10,275 nt of DNA from DATKXO01 sp035528995 (GTDB lineage Bacteria > Planctomycetota > Phycisphaerae > UBA1845), in assembly GCA_035528995.1 (NCBI GenBank), contig DATKXO010000042.1:1-10275 (forward strand), given 5' to 3'. Below are positions 1 through 6,866 of the stretch, in pieces. The translations under genes and the position numbers were made by a program. The notes below the pieces were generated by a model that was not told where the DNA came from, searched no databases, and saw only the letters and a program-made list of their open reading frames with translations. The stretch's first letter is position 1; each line of letters opens with the position of its first letter.

Positions 1-1
1 G

Positions 2-1198
2 GTCAACCTCGGATCGGGTCTGTGCTACGTGGACATCGCGGTCGGCCAGGGTGATCAAGTCGAGGAAGGTGCCGTCGTCCGAACGCACTTCACGCTCTGG
101 CTGGAAGACGGGCAGGTCGCGGATTCGAACGCCGCACCGGACGATCCGGAGGAGTTCACGTTCGGCGCGGGTGACGTGGTGGACGGCCTGGAACTGGGCA
201 TGGAGTTCATGCGTGAAGGCGGCTGGCGACGCATCGTCATACCATCGGAGTTAGGTTACGGCGCCACGATCGTGTCCGGCATCCCGCCGAACTCCACCCT
301 CATCTACAACATCGAGCTGGTCGAGATCGTTCTGGACGACGAACCACCGTCCAACGACAACTCCGTCTCGACGAATGGAGATGAGCCCGATGACGGCCAG
401 CCGACCGGCAGCACCATCTACTGGATGGACGTGGAGACCGACCTGCTGCAACGGTTCGACCTGGACAGCTCGGAGGTGATTGACCTGGCCGCTACGGGCA
501 CGATCGACCCGGCGGGCCTGGCCCTCGACGGCGTCGGGGGGAAGGTCTACTGGCCCGAGACCAGCAACGCGAGAATCCAGCGGGCCAACCTCGACGGCAG
601 CGAGCCCGAGACCCTCGCCATCGAGGGCCTCCGATACCCGGCCGGCGTGGCACTGGATCTGGATAACGGGCTCATCTACTTCACCGACCGCTTCACCAAC
701 AAGGTGCGGCGGGCAAACCTCGACGGCAGCAACGCCGAGGACCTGGTGACCGAGGAGCAGGGCGCGGATGACCCGCAAGGCATCGCCCTGGATGTGCCCG
801 GCGACAGGATGTACTGGGCGGATTCAGCCACCGACTCCATCTGGTCGGCCGACCTGGACGGCAGCGATGCTCAGGAGATCATTCAACGGCCCGCGTCGAT
901 TCTGTTTGACATCGCGCTGGACCCGGAAGAGGGAATGCTCTACTACACCGACCGCCAAAGCGCTCGCAATCACATCCGAAGCGCCCGGGTGGACGGCGAA
1001 CAGGACGCAGTTTTGTTCGGAGACGGTGTCGTGCAGCCGCGCGGGCTGGCCATCGACCTGGTCGACAGAAAGCTCTACTTCGGCGACGAGGGCACGGGGG
1101 CCATCATGCGGATCGATCTGGACGGCACCGGACTGGAGACGGTGGTGTCCGACGTCGCGGTCGATCCGCGCGCCGTCGGGATACTGATCGAGCATTAA
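2..1198 (+). CDS. FKBP-type PPIase domain fused to a six-motif YWTD beta-propeller (5'-partial)
   Basis: The frame is open to the window edge. A GTG at 29 is not the likely start, because the codons before it (VNLGSGLCY) continue a typical FKBP N-terminus (GL.Y.D..VG.G). The true start is therefore outside the window. Residues below count that GTG as 1. Residues 1-101 are an FKBP fold: LEDG at 25-28, F.FGAG at 43-48, a GYGA element at 76-79 and IPPNSTLIY at 85-93. FKBPs catalyse cis-trans isomerisation of prolyl bonds. An acidic, Ser/Asn-rich linker (102-128) follows. Residues 129-389 carry six YWTD-type motifs (YWMD 131, YWPE 174, YFTD 217, YWAD 262, YYTD 305, YFGD 350), each preceding an LDG-type turn. 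This is the count expected for one LDL-receptor class B propeller, usually extracellular and protein-binding. An exported location is inferred; the signal peptide would lie upstream. The stop is TAA. Domain calls are strong, but the biological role is unknown. Confidence 0.88.
   Translation, partial: VNLGSGLCYVDIAVGQGDQVEEGAVVRTHFTLWLEDGQVADSNAAPDDPEEFTFGAGDVVDGLELGMEFMREGGWRRIVIPSELGYGATIVSGIPPNSTLIYNIELVEIVLDDEPPSNDNSVSTNGDEPDDGQPTGSTIYWMDVETDLLQRFDLDSSEVIDLAATGTIDPAGLALDGVGGKVYWPETSNARIQRANLDGSEPETLAIEGLRYPAGVALDLDNGLIYFTDRFTNKVRRANLDGSNAEDLVTEEQGADDPQGIALDVPGDRMYWADSATDSIWSADLDGSDAQEIIQRPASILFDIALDPEEGMLYYTDRQSARNHIRSARVDGEQDAVLFGDGVVQPRGLAIDLVDRKLYFGDEGTGAIMRIDLDGTGLETVVSDVAVDPRAVGILIEH
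581..730 (+). repeat. Intragenic near-identical 21-base repeats encoding propeller turns
   Basis: The 21 bases at 581-601 and at 710-730 differ at one position only (C586 versus A715). Both encode the R-A-N-L-D-G-S turn of neighbouring YWTD blades. Related but more diverged versions encode ADLDGSD near 853 and IDLDGTG near 1113. This is blade-level repetition inside the propeller gene, not a mobile repeat. Confidence 0.6.
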
Positions 1199-1246
1199 CA
1201 GGATCAGCTCCGTTCCCTCCGGCGATGACTCGTCCGTTGGCGATGG

Positions 1247-3766
1247 CTACGGCGAGCTGCTCACCGCCACCTCGGAGCGGGAGAAGCCCGCGGCGATTGC
1301 CTCCCGGGCCGGTGTCCGGGCGCCACGCGTACGCAACGGTTCAGCCGCGCGCCGGGCCGACGCCTCTGAGACGACCGCCCAGGCCAGCGCCGCCCCACCC
1401 GCCACGTAGCAGCAGGTCCCCACCCAGTACGAGACGCTGATACTGCCCCACAAGGAGATGGCCACCACCAGGACGGTGGCGCAGACCGACGCCGCACCGT
1501 TGAGACCCCAGAACCAGGGGGTCAGTTCTGAAGACCGCCGGGCGGCCAGCTTCATCGCCCAGGGGAATGGAATACCCATGACCAGGCCGAGCGGAAGCAG
1601 GATCAGCACCGAGACGCCCACCTGCACGATCGTGGGTGAAGTCGCACAGGCCCGCACGACGCCGGGGGTGGCCACGCCGAACAGGACCAGAATGGCCAAC
1701 AGAGCGCCCAGGGGTCGGGCCAGATCACCGAGCCGGCGCGGCGCTTCCAACCGATGGGTCAGGAAACTGCCCATGCCCGTGCCGACCAGCAGTGAGAACA
1801 GAACGATGCTCATGGCATAGACGGGGCGGCCCAACAACACGATGAGCCGCTGCATCTGCGATATCTCGACGAACATGAAGCCCAGGCCGATGGCGCAGAA
1901 GTAGACCAGCAAGGGCCTGGCCGCCGGTTGTCCGGTCCGGCGGCGGGTCAGCAGCAGGGGCACCACGATGCAGCCCCCGGTCAGCAGCAGGACAATCGCC
2001 GCTAACTGCCCCAGGACCATGACGGCTTTGACGTTCAGGGCGCCGCTGGCCGCCCGGCGAGTGGCCGGATCGAAGACCTTGGACAGCCGGACGACGTGGA
2101 AGAAGAACGGATTGTCGTCCGTCGGTGCGTGGATGCGAAAGGGATGCGAGGCCACCTCCGCGTCGATGCGTGCGGGGTCCGCCAGGGCGGCGAAGGTATC
2201 ATCACGTGAAAACTCGGGCGTCAGGATGGGCACGAACCCCAAAGCGTCGAGCCGTTCGCCCGCCAGGGCGATGTCTTCGCCGCTGAGGGGTTGCCGGCCG
2301 ACGATGATGGTGCCAACGGGCGCCGCGCCACCGTCCGCGGGCGTGCCGGCAATCAGAATGTGCGCCCGAGGGTCGGACGCGCCGATCCGCTGCAACGCCC
2401 GGGTCGCCAGAGTGGTCAGACGGTACATTTCGGTCGGGTCGCCCGGCTGGTACCAGCGAGTCAGGTTCAAGACCCCCCGGTCGGTCAGATGCTCGAGGAT
2501 CGTGGCCCACGATTCCACGGTGTAGTGGCCGTTCTCGCTGAGCACGAAGGCACCCGCGGCCGTCGCCGCCCAGGTATCGATCAGGGAAACCTGCACGATA
2601 TCGAACTTCCGACCGGAGCGGGCCAGGAAGGCCCGGGCCTCGTCGTGCACCAGCGAGACGTTGGGATAGCGGTCCAGGTGTCCGGTGAAGTCGCCGAAGC
2701 GGTCGGTCAGGGCGGCCAGGATATTCTCGTTGACCTCGACGCCCACGACGGACCGTTGTTCGAACCTCAGAGCCGAAAGCAGGTCGCGGCCGCCGCCCGC
2801 CCCGACGACCATCACGTCGGAGTCCGGCCGGAGGTAGTGGACCAGGTTGGTCAGATCCACGTCGAGGTAATCGAGCTTGCCGAGGTCTCCGTCGAAGGCG
2901 GTCAGAACCGTGCCGGCGCAGGAGTCGATGTTGAGCAGGAGCTGGCGGGCCGACGCCGTGGGCACGTAGTTGGGGCTGAATCCCCAGCCGAAAGGCTTTT
3001 CGGGGACATCCGGTGTGCCGGTGACCCGCACGCGCGAGAAGCTGTTCCATCGCTCGAACAAGGGCGTCGCTTCGTATTTCCCCTTGACCCAACGCACGCG
3101 GAGCAGCGAGTGCTCCGGCCCGCGCGCGGTATTGAAGACGACGAACGCCAGGCAGATCGCCGCCCACATGCCCCCGAGATGGGCCAGCCTGCAGCGCGGC
3201 AGTCCCCGGGCAAAACACACGGCGCCCAGGGCCGTGACGATCGAGATGGCGATGACCGCGGACGGGCCGTCGGTCAGATCCAGCACCCAGATCAACAGCA
3301 GGCACCCCAGAGCGGCACCGACCAGATCGGCCGCGTAAAGCCGGCTTACCTGCCGCGGGAAACGAGTCAGACACAGACACACGGTGATGCCGCTGGCGAC
3401 GAAGGGCAGAGAGATCGCCACGTAGACCACCAGCAACCGGACGGCATCGGACAGGGACTGTGGGAATTCGAGCGACATGGACAACAGCGGCACGATGCAA
3501 ACGGCCCCGGTGAGCGCCAGGCCCAATGCCGACGCCGCGAGTTGTCGGTGAACGCCCTGTGGTGGAAACCACCGCGGGCGCAGATAGACGATCAGCGCTC
3601 CGACGGTCATGCCGAACATGGCCACCGAGACGGCCACGAACGCAAAGTGATACCACAGGATGACGCTGAAGATCCGGGTCAGCAGGATCTCCAGCATCAG
3701 GGTGCCCGAGGCAACCAGCAGCAGCCCGAGGTGCGTCCATCGGTTGGCGTGGGCGTCGGCGTTCAT
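1247..3766 (-). CDS. Polytopic membrane protein with central spermidine-synthase-like domain
   Basis: The protein has about 839 residues. Numbering below starts at the alternative GTG one codon earlier (3769). ATG at 3766 is preferred because a GGGAGA ribosome site lies about 8 bases upstream. Residues 13-213 hold about seven hydrophobic segments. Residues 214-580 are a soluble domain with a Rossmann-type nucleotide loop (VVGAGGGRDLL, 321-331), an acidic strand end (GVEVNE, E345) and HDEARAF (375-381), as in polyamine aminopropyltransferases and class I methyltransferases. DDNPFFFHV (551-559) closes this domain. Residues 581-800 add about seven more membrane segments, followed by a polar tail. 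This matches the large membrane-fused spermidine-synthase-like proteins often annotated as MFS/spermidine synthase fusions. The substrate is unknown. The region where SpeE has its D-S-[ST]-D-P catalytic motif reads VSLIDTW (394-400), so true spermidine synthesis is doubtful. It lies 169 bp downstream of the zinc-ribbon gene on the same strand and converges with the FKBP-YWTD gene. Confidence 0.85.
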   Translation of the reverse strand: MNADAHANRWTHLGLLLVASGTLMLEILLTRIFSVILWYHFAFVAVSVAMFGMTVGALIVYLRPRWFPPQGVHRQLAASALGLALTGAVCIVPLLSMSLEFPQSLSDAVRLLVVYVAISLPFVASGITVCLCLTRFPRQVSRLYAADLVGAALGCLLLIWVLDLTDGPSAVIAISIVTALGAVCFARGLPRCRLAHLGGMWAAICLAFVVFNTARGPEHSLLRVRWVKGKYEATPLFERWNSFSRVRVTGTPDVPEKPFGWGFSPNYVPTASARQLLLNIDSCAGTVLTAFDGDLGKLDYLDVDLTNLVHYLRPDSDVMVVGAGGGRDLLSALRFEQRSVVGVEVNENILAALTDRFGDFTGHLDRYPNVSLVHDEARAFLARSGRKFDIVQVSLIDTWAATAAGAFVLSENGHYTVESWATILEHLTDRGVLNLTRWYQPGDPTEMYRLTTLATRALQRIGASDPRAHILIAGTPADGGAAPVGTIIVGRQPLSGEDIALAGERLDALGFVPILTPEFSRDDTFAALADPARIDAEVASHPFRIHAPTDDNPFFFHVVRLSKVFDPATRRAASGALNVKAVMVLGQLAAIVLLLTGGCIVVPLLLTRRRTGQPAARPLLVYFCAIGLGFMFVEISQMQRLIVLLGRPVYAMSIVLFSLLVGTGMGSFLTHRLEAPRRLGDLARPLGALLAILVLFGVATPGVVRACATSPTIVQVGVSVLILLPLGLVMGIPFPWAMKLAARRSSELTPWFWGLNGAASVCATVLVVAISLWGSISVSYWVGTCCYVAGGAALAWAVVSEASARRAAEPLRTRGARTPAREAIAAGFSRSEVAVSSSP

Positions 3767-3830
3767 CACCCGGTCTCTCCCGCAGCTCAGGCCTCAGGGC
3801 GCACGGGGGCCCTCTCGCGGGGCCGCGCGT

Positions 3831-3856
3831 CCGATAGCTCGTCATCGGGTTATCGG
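3831..3856. promoter_or_regulatory. Short dyad upstream of the spermidine-synthase-like gene
   Basis: CCGATA at 3831-3836 and TATCGG at 3851-3856 form a perfect 6-base inverted repeat with a 14-base spacer. It lies about 65 bases upstream of the start at 3766, inside the 169-base gap after the zinc-ribbon gene. No T-run follows on either strand, so it does not look like an intrinsic terminator. It could be an operator half-site pair or chance. No convincing -35/-10 pair was found in this gap. Confidence 0.15.
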
Positions 3857-3935
3857 AGATTCGTAGCCGGCGGTTGCGTTACGCGGGCACCACATGGTCG
3901 ATACGCAGCCCCCTGCGGCGGGGCACGGCGGACCG

Positions 3936-4955
3936 TCAGCCCCAGGACCAGGCGAAGCGGTGCTTGAAGTGGTGGTAGTACAACCCCACGATCCACATGC
4001 CCACGATCGCGGAGTATGCCTGGATCAGCGCCGCGATCACGCCGCTGAGCCATCCGCTGCTGAGCCCGCCCCCTGTCAGCCGGGAGGTCAGACGGTCTGC
4101 ATTGCCCCACAGGAGGGCGGCTCCGGTGGACAGCACACAGATGGTCAGATACGCGGGGGCGGTCCTGGCGATCGTCCTGACGATCAGGTCGCCCCGCCAC
4201 ACGGAGGAAAAGCCGCCGATGGCGACCACCAGCAGCACCATGGGCCACAGGAACATCACCACCCCGATGAGTGTGTACACCAGTACCGTGGGGTTTCCCG
4301 CGACGTCGAAGAAATCCTTGCCCAGGTGCATGGCGACAGCCAGGGTGCACACGATGGCCGGCACCCAGGCTAGGAGAGTCGCGCCGAGGAACTTGAGCAG
4401 CGGAAAGATCACGTCGTCCAGCCAGCCTTCGCTCAGGCTGAGGGTTGGCAGTTGATCCTCCCCGCCGGCCGATTCCACAATGACCTTGAACCAGTAAGAG
4501 CACAGCCATCCGAAGATGATCAGGTGTCCCCAGAAGCCGATGAACGGGGCGCTGCTCACGATTGGGTCAATGGCGTACAGGAACCAGATCACCATAATCA
4601 TGATCAGGTTGTTCAGGTCGGTGAACAGAAGCAAGCTCCAGCCCACGTCGGCCCAGAACCCCCGGTTCGGTTTGTCACCCGTGAGGTCGGCCCTGCCCAT
4701 GGCGAGGAGCTGGTCCGGCGTGTAGTCGGCCGCCGTCTCCTTGACGGCAGGAGCGACTAGCCGGGCGACGGGGATCGCCGTCTGAGCACCCCCTGCACGG
4801 CCGCGACGACCGTCGTTTTCCGCCGGTTCAGCGACGGCAGGCCCCCCGACGGGCACGGTGAAGACCGCGCCACACCGGCGACACTTGGCCTTCTTGCCGA
4901 CGGCGTTGTCGGGCAGCTTGTAACGGGCTCCGCAGCTACATGTATAGCGCGGCAT
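3936..4955 (-). CDS. Zinc-ribbon (MJ0042-type) multi-pass membrane protein, unknown function
   Basis: The protein has 339 residues. ATG at 4955 is chosen because GGAG sits 6 bases upstream and the zinc ribbon begins immediately. The frame stays open to 5078, but those extra 41 residues are Arg/Ser-rich and not protein-like. Residues 4-33 form a small zinc ribbon with C6-x-C8 and C25-x2-C28, followed by GAVFTVP. This is the N-terminal tag common on planctomycete membrane and signalling proteins. Residues 34-99 are a low-complexity Ala/Gly/Arg/Pro linker. Residues 100-339 contain about six hydrophobic segments (roughly 116-129, 139-158, 184-208, 222-248, 266-283, 302-324). An ESAGGEDQLP loop (161-170) follows the second segment. 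The zinc ribbon is presumably cytoplasmic. I do not recognise a named family for the membrane part. It resembles DUF4013/Yip1-like hypothetical membrane proteins only in general layout. Confidence 0.85.
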   Translation of the reverse strand: MPRYTCSCGARYKLPDNAVGKKAKCRRCGAVFTVPVGGPAVAEPAENDGRRGRAGGAQTAIPVARLVAPAVKETAADYTPDQLLAMGRADLTGDKPNRGFWADVGWSLLLFTDLNNLIMIMVIWFLYAIDPIVSSAPFIGFWGHLIIFGWLCSYWFKVIVESAGGEDQLPTLSLSEGWLDDVIFPLLKFLGATLLAWVPAIVCTLAVAMHLGKDFFDVAGNPTVLVYTLIGVVMFLWPMVLLVVAIGGFSSVWRGDLIVRTIARTAPAYLTICVLSTGAALLWGNADRLTSRLTGGGLSSGWLSGVIAALIQAYSAIVGMWIVGLYYHHFKHRFAWSWG

Positions 4956-5034
4956 GACAGGCTCCGTCTTCGGCGGCCGCCGACCGACCGGGCTTCGCGA
5001 TGTGCTACTAATCTTGCGGCACCGGCGGCCGGAC

Positions 5035-5060
5035 GTGTACGTTACAGATACAACGTATAC
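5035..5060. promoter_or_regulatory. AT-rich inverted repeat upstream of the zinc-ribbon gene (candidate operator)
   Basis: GTGTACGTT at 5035-5043 and AACGTATAC at 5052-5060 form a 9-base inverted repeat with one mismatch, separated by 8 bases. It sits in an AT-richer patch of the 152-base gap between the mtaB stop (5108) and the zinc-ribbon start (4955), about 80-105 bases upstream of that start. The placement fits a regulator site for a promoter driving the zinc-ribbon gene. I could not pick a clear -35/-10 pair. Folding as RNA is possible but no T-run follows. Confidence 0.3.
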
Positions 5061-5107
5061 AGCATCCGGCCCGATCATGCCGTTACAAAACCGCTGAAAT
5101 CCTGGAA

Positions 5108-6787
5108 TCAGGGCCGACCGGTGGGCGCGGCGACTCGCGTCGCATAATCGCTGAGGAGCGGCAGGCCCACATCAGACCGGGGCGTGCCGACCAGCGTGCC
5201 CTGGGCTTGCCCCTGCGCCACGCGATCGACCCGGCCGAAGACCACGTCGCCGGGTCGCGCCGGACACTTGGGCGCGTCGAGCCAGAGCTGGAAGTAGCGA
5301 TCGGTCCGTCCGTGGAGCGTGCCGGGAGCAGGGCAACCATCGCCGGGAGGCATCCCGCGCCCGTCGGCCCGATCACCCGCCAGTTTCGGCGCACCTGCTG
5401 TGGAGGGTTCGCCGGCGCCGCCCGGGGCATCGCGGCCCGCGGGGCCTGACTCGACCAACACGCGCTGCACCGTCCCGATGAACCGCTCCTGGTACCGGTG
5501 GGCGAGCCGTCGCTCCAGCTCCTGCAGCCGGGTCATCCGCTCGCGGACGACAGGCGGGGGCACGAACTCCCCGGTCCAACGGGCGGCCGCCGTCTGCTCG
5601 CGCGGGCTGAAGGGAAAAGCGTGAATCTTGCAGAAACCGACCTGCCGGGCGATCTCCAGTGTGCGATCGAAGTCGTCATCCGTCTCACCGGGGAAGCCCA
5701 CCAGGACGTCGGTGCTGATGGCCGGGCGATCGAGCGCCCCATTCACCCGCCGGATCATGTCCAGGAAGTCGTCCGCGTCGTATTGCCGGTTCATCCGCCG
5801 AAGGATTTGCGAGCTGCCGGCCTGGAGGGGCAGGTGCAGGTGCGGCACGCAACAATCGTGAGCGGCCAGCACCTCCAGCAGGTGGTCGTCCACGTCGCCG
5901 GGCTCGAGGCTGGACAGCCGAAGCCGCACCAGACCCTCGACACCGGCCACCGCGTCCACCAGCTCGGCCAGCGGCGAGGGTCCGTTCCCGAAGCGTCGCC
6001 GGACGGCGGTCGGGCGGCCATAGGCCCCGAGGTAGATGCCCGTCAGGACGATCTCGCGATGGCCGGCCCGTACCAGCGCTTCCGCTTCTGCCACGACGGC
6101 CTCGACCGGTCTGGACCGCGGGGTCGGACGCAGCCGGGGAATGATGCAGTAGGTGCAGTACGCGTCACAACCGTCCTGAACCTTCAGAAAGGCCCGCACG
6201 TGACCGTCGAACCGGTGGATGGGCGCGTCCGGCCGGTGCGGATCATTGACTTTTACCGGCCGAACTGGAATACTGTTCTGGATGCATGGGTTCGCCCCCG
6301 CGGAGTGCCCTGTTCCCTGCCCGGCCGGCAAACTCGGACTCATCCATCCATCATCCTCAGCGGCCCGGCTGTGAGCTGCATTCGGCGCGACCCGCCCGCG
6401 GTGGACGCGACCGTGATTCCTGCTTGGGCCTGGGTCCGATTGCAACCGATGGACACAATAGTGGCGGAGGCGCCGCGGCGGATCGTCCCGGTGCCCCCAC
6501 ACCGCGATGACGCCGGGGACGCGACGCAGGCGGTCGGCATCGGCGCCGGCCCCGCAGCCGACCACGATCACGGGGATGATCCCGTGCAGCGAGACGCGGC
6601 GCACGGCCTGACGGGTCTTGGCGGACGCACTGCCGGTGACGGCACAGCCGTTGACCAGGGCCAGGTCGGCGGTCTCGCCGGGCCCGGCCGGCCGCCAGCC
6701 GTGCGACTCGAGAATCTCGCGGAGTTGCTGGGACTCGTACTGATTGACTTTACAGCCCAGCGTGCGAAGCTGATACTTCCGGTTCAT
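5108..6787 (-). CDS. mtaB: tRNA (N6-L-threonylcarbamoyladenosine(37)-C2)-methylthiotransferase MtaB
   Basis: This radical-SAM methylthiotransferase adds a methylthio group to t6A at tRNA position 37, giving ms2t6A. The protein has 559 residues. ATG at 6787 is chosen because the UPF0004 domain starts there; the frame upstream to 6949 runs antisense into pilM. No clear Shine-Dalgarno site precedes this ATG. The N-terminal domain has TLGCKVNQYES (C12), VNGC (C48) and VVGC (C78), the three ligands of the auxiliary 4Fe-4S cluster. TLGCKVNQ separates MtaB from MiaB and RimO. The radical-SAM motif is GCDAYCTYC (C207, C211, C214). The HLHLPLQAGS, STDVLVGFPGE and HAFPFSPR segments follow as expected. 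A TRAM RNA-binding domain ends the protein (about 431-534). It is longer than the usual 430-450 residues because of a polar linker (about 97-198) and a Gly/Pro-rich insertion inside TRAM (about 449-493). It is divergent from pilM. Confidence 0.93.
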   Translation of the reverse strand: MNRKYQLRTLGCKVNQYESQQLREILESHGWRPAGPGETADLALVNGCAVTGSASAKTRQAVRRVSLHGIIPVIVVGCGAGADADRLRRVPGVIAVWGHRDDPPRRLRHYCVHRLQSDPGPSRNHGRVHRGRVAPNAAHSRAAEDDGWMSPSLPAGQGTGHSAGANPCIQNSIPVRPVKVNDPHRPDAPIHRFDGHVRAFLKVQDGCDAYCTYCIIPRLRPTPRSRPVEAVVAEAEALVRAGHREIVLTGIYLGAYGRPTAVRRRFGNGPSPLAELVDAVAGVEGLVRLRLSSLEPGDVDDHLLEVLAAHDCCVPHLHLPLQAGSSQILRRMNRQYDADDFLDMIRRVNGALDRPAISTDVLVGFPGETDDDFDRTLEIARQVGFCKIHAFPFSPREQTAAARWTGEFVPPPVVRERMTRLQELERRLAHRYQERFIGTVQRVLVESGPAGRDAPGGAGEPSTAGAPKLAGDRADGRGMPPGDGCPAPGTLHGRTDRYFQLWLDAPKCPARPGDVVFGRVDRVAQGQAQGTLVGTPRSDVGLPLLSDYATRVAAPTGRP

Positions 6788-6866
6788 GCCGGACGACTGT
6801 AGCACGACCGGGAGGCCGCGGGTAGACGCCCGGTTCACGAAGCCACCCGCTTGAGGAGGTCCAGCA
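6788..6866. promoter_or_regulatory. Divergent mtaB/pilM intergenic region with dyad and strong pilM ribosome site
   Basis: This 79-base gap must hold the 5' signals of both divergent genes unless transcription starts inside coding sequence. GAGGAGGT at 6853-6860 is a near-perfect Shine-Dalgarno site about 6-7 bases before the pilM ATG at 6867, and fixes that start. ACCGGG at 6807-6812 and CCCGGT at 6829-6834 form a perfect 6-base inverted repeat with a 16-base spacer, a possible operator near the middle of the gap. I could not identify convincing sigma-70 -35/-10 boxes on either strand. The Shine-Dalgarno call is firm; the promoter and operator roles are guesses from position. Confidence 0.4.

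Noticed and set aside
1199..1246. Bidirectional terminator between the convergent genes
   Set aside because: No stem longer than a few bases or T-run is visible; only a short GGCGATG direct repeat occurs.
3913..3926. CGCAG-CCCC-CTGCG hairpin after the zinc-ribbon stop
   Set aside because: The stem is 5 base pairs without a T-run on the minus strand and is not distinguishable from GC-rich background.
2291..3967. Long plus-strand open frame antisense to the spermidine-synthase-like gene
   Set aside because: Composition is Arg/Gln/Gly/His-rich with no domain, and the opposite strand encodes a clear membrane enzyme.
4956..5078. N-terminal extension of the zinc-ribbon protein by 41 residues
   Set aside because: The ATG at 4955 has a good ribosome site and the zinc ribbon starts at once; the extension covers the AT-rich intergenic dyad.
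5093..5112. Possible terminator after mtaB (CCTG/CAGG, T-rich patch on the minus strand)
   Set aside because: The stem is only 4 base pairs, overlaps the stop codon, and the T-run is short and not adjacent.
5498..6802. Plus-strand open frame antisense to mtaB
   Set aside because: All radical-SAM and methylthiotransferase motifs are on the minus strand; the plus frame has no recognisable motif.
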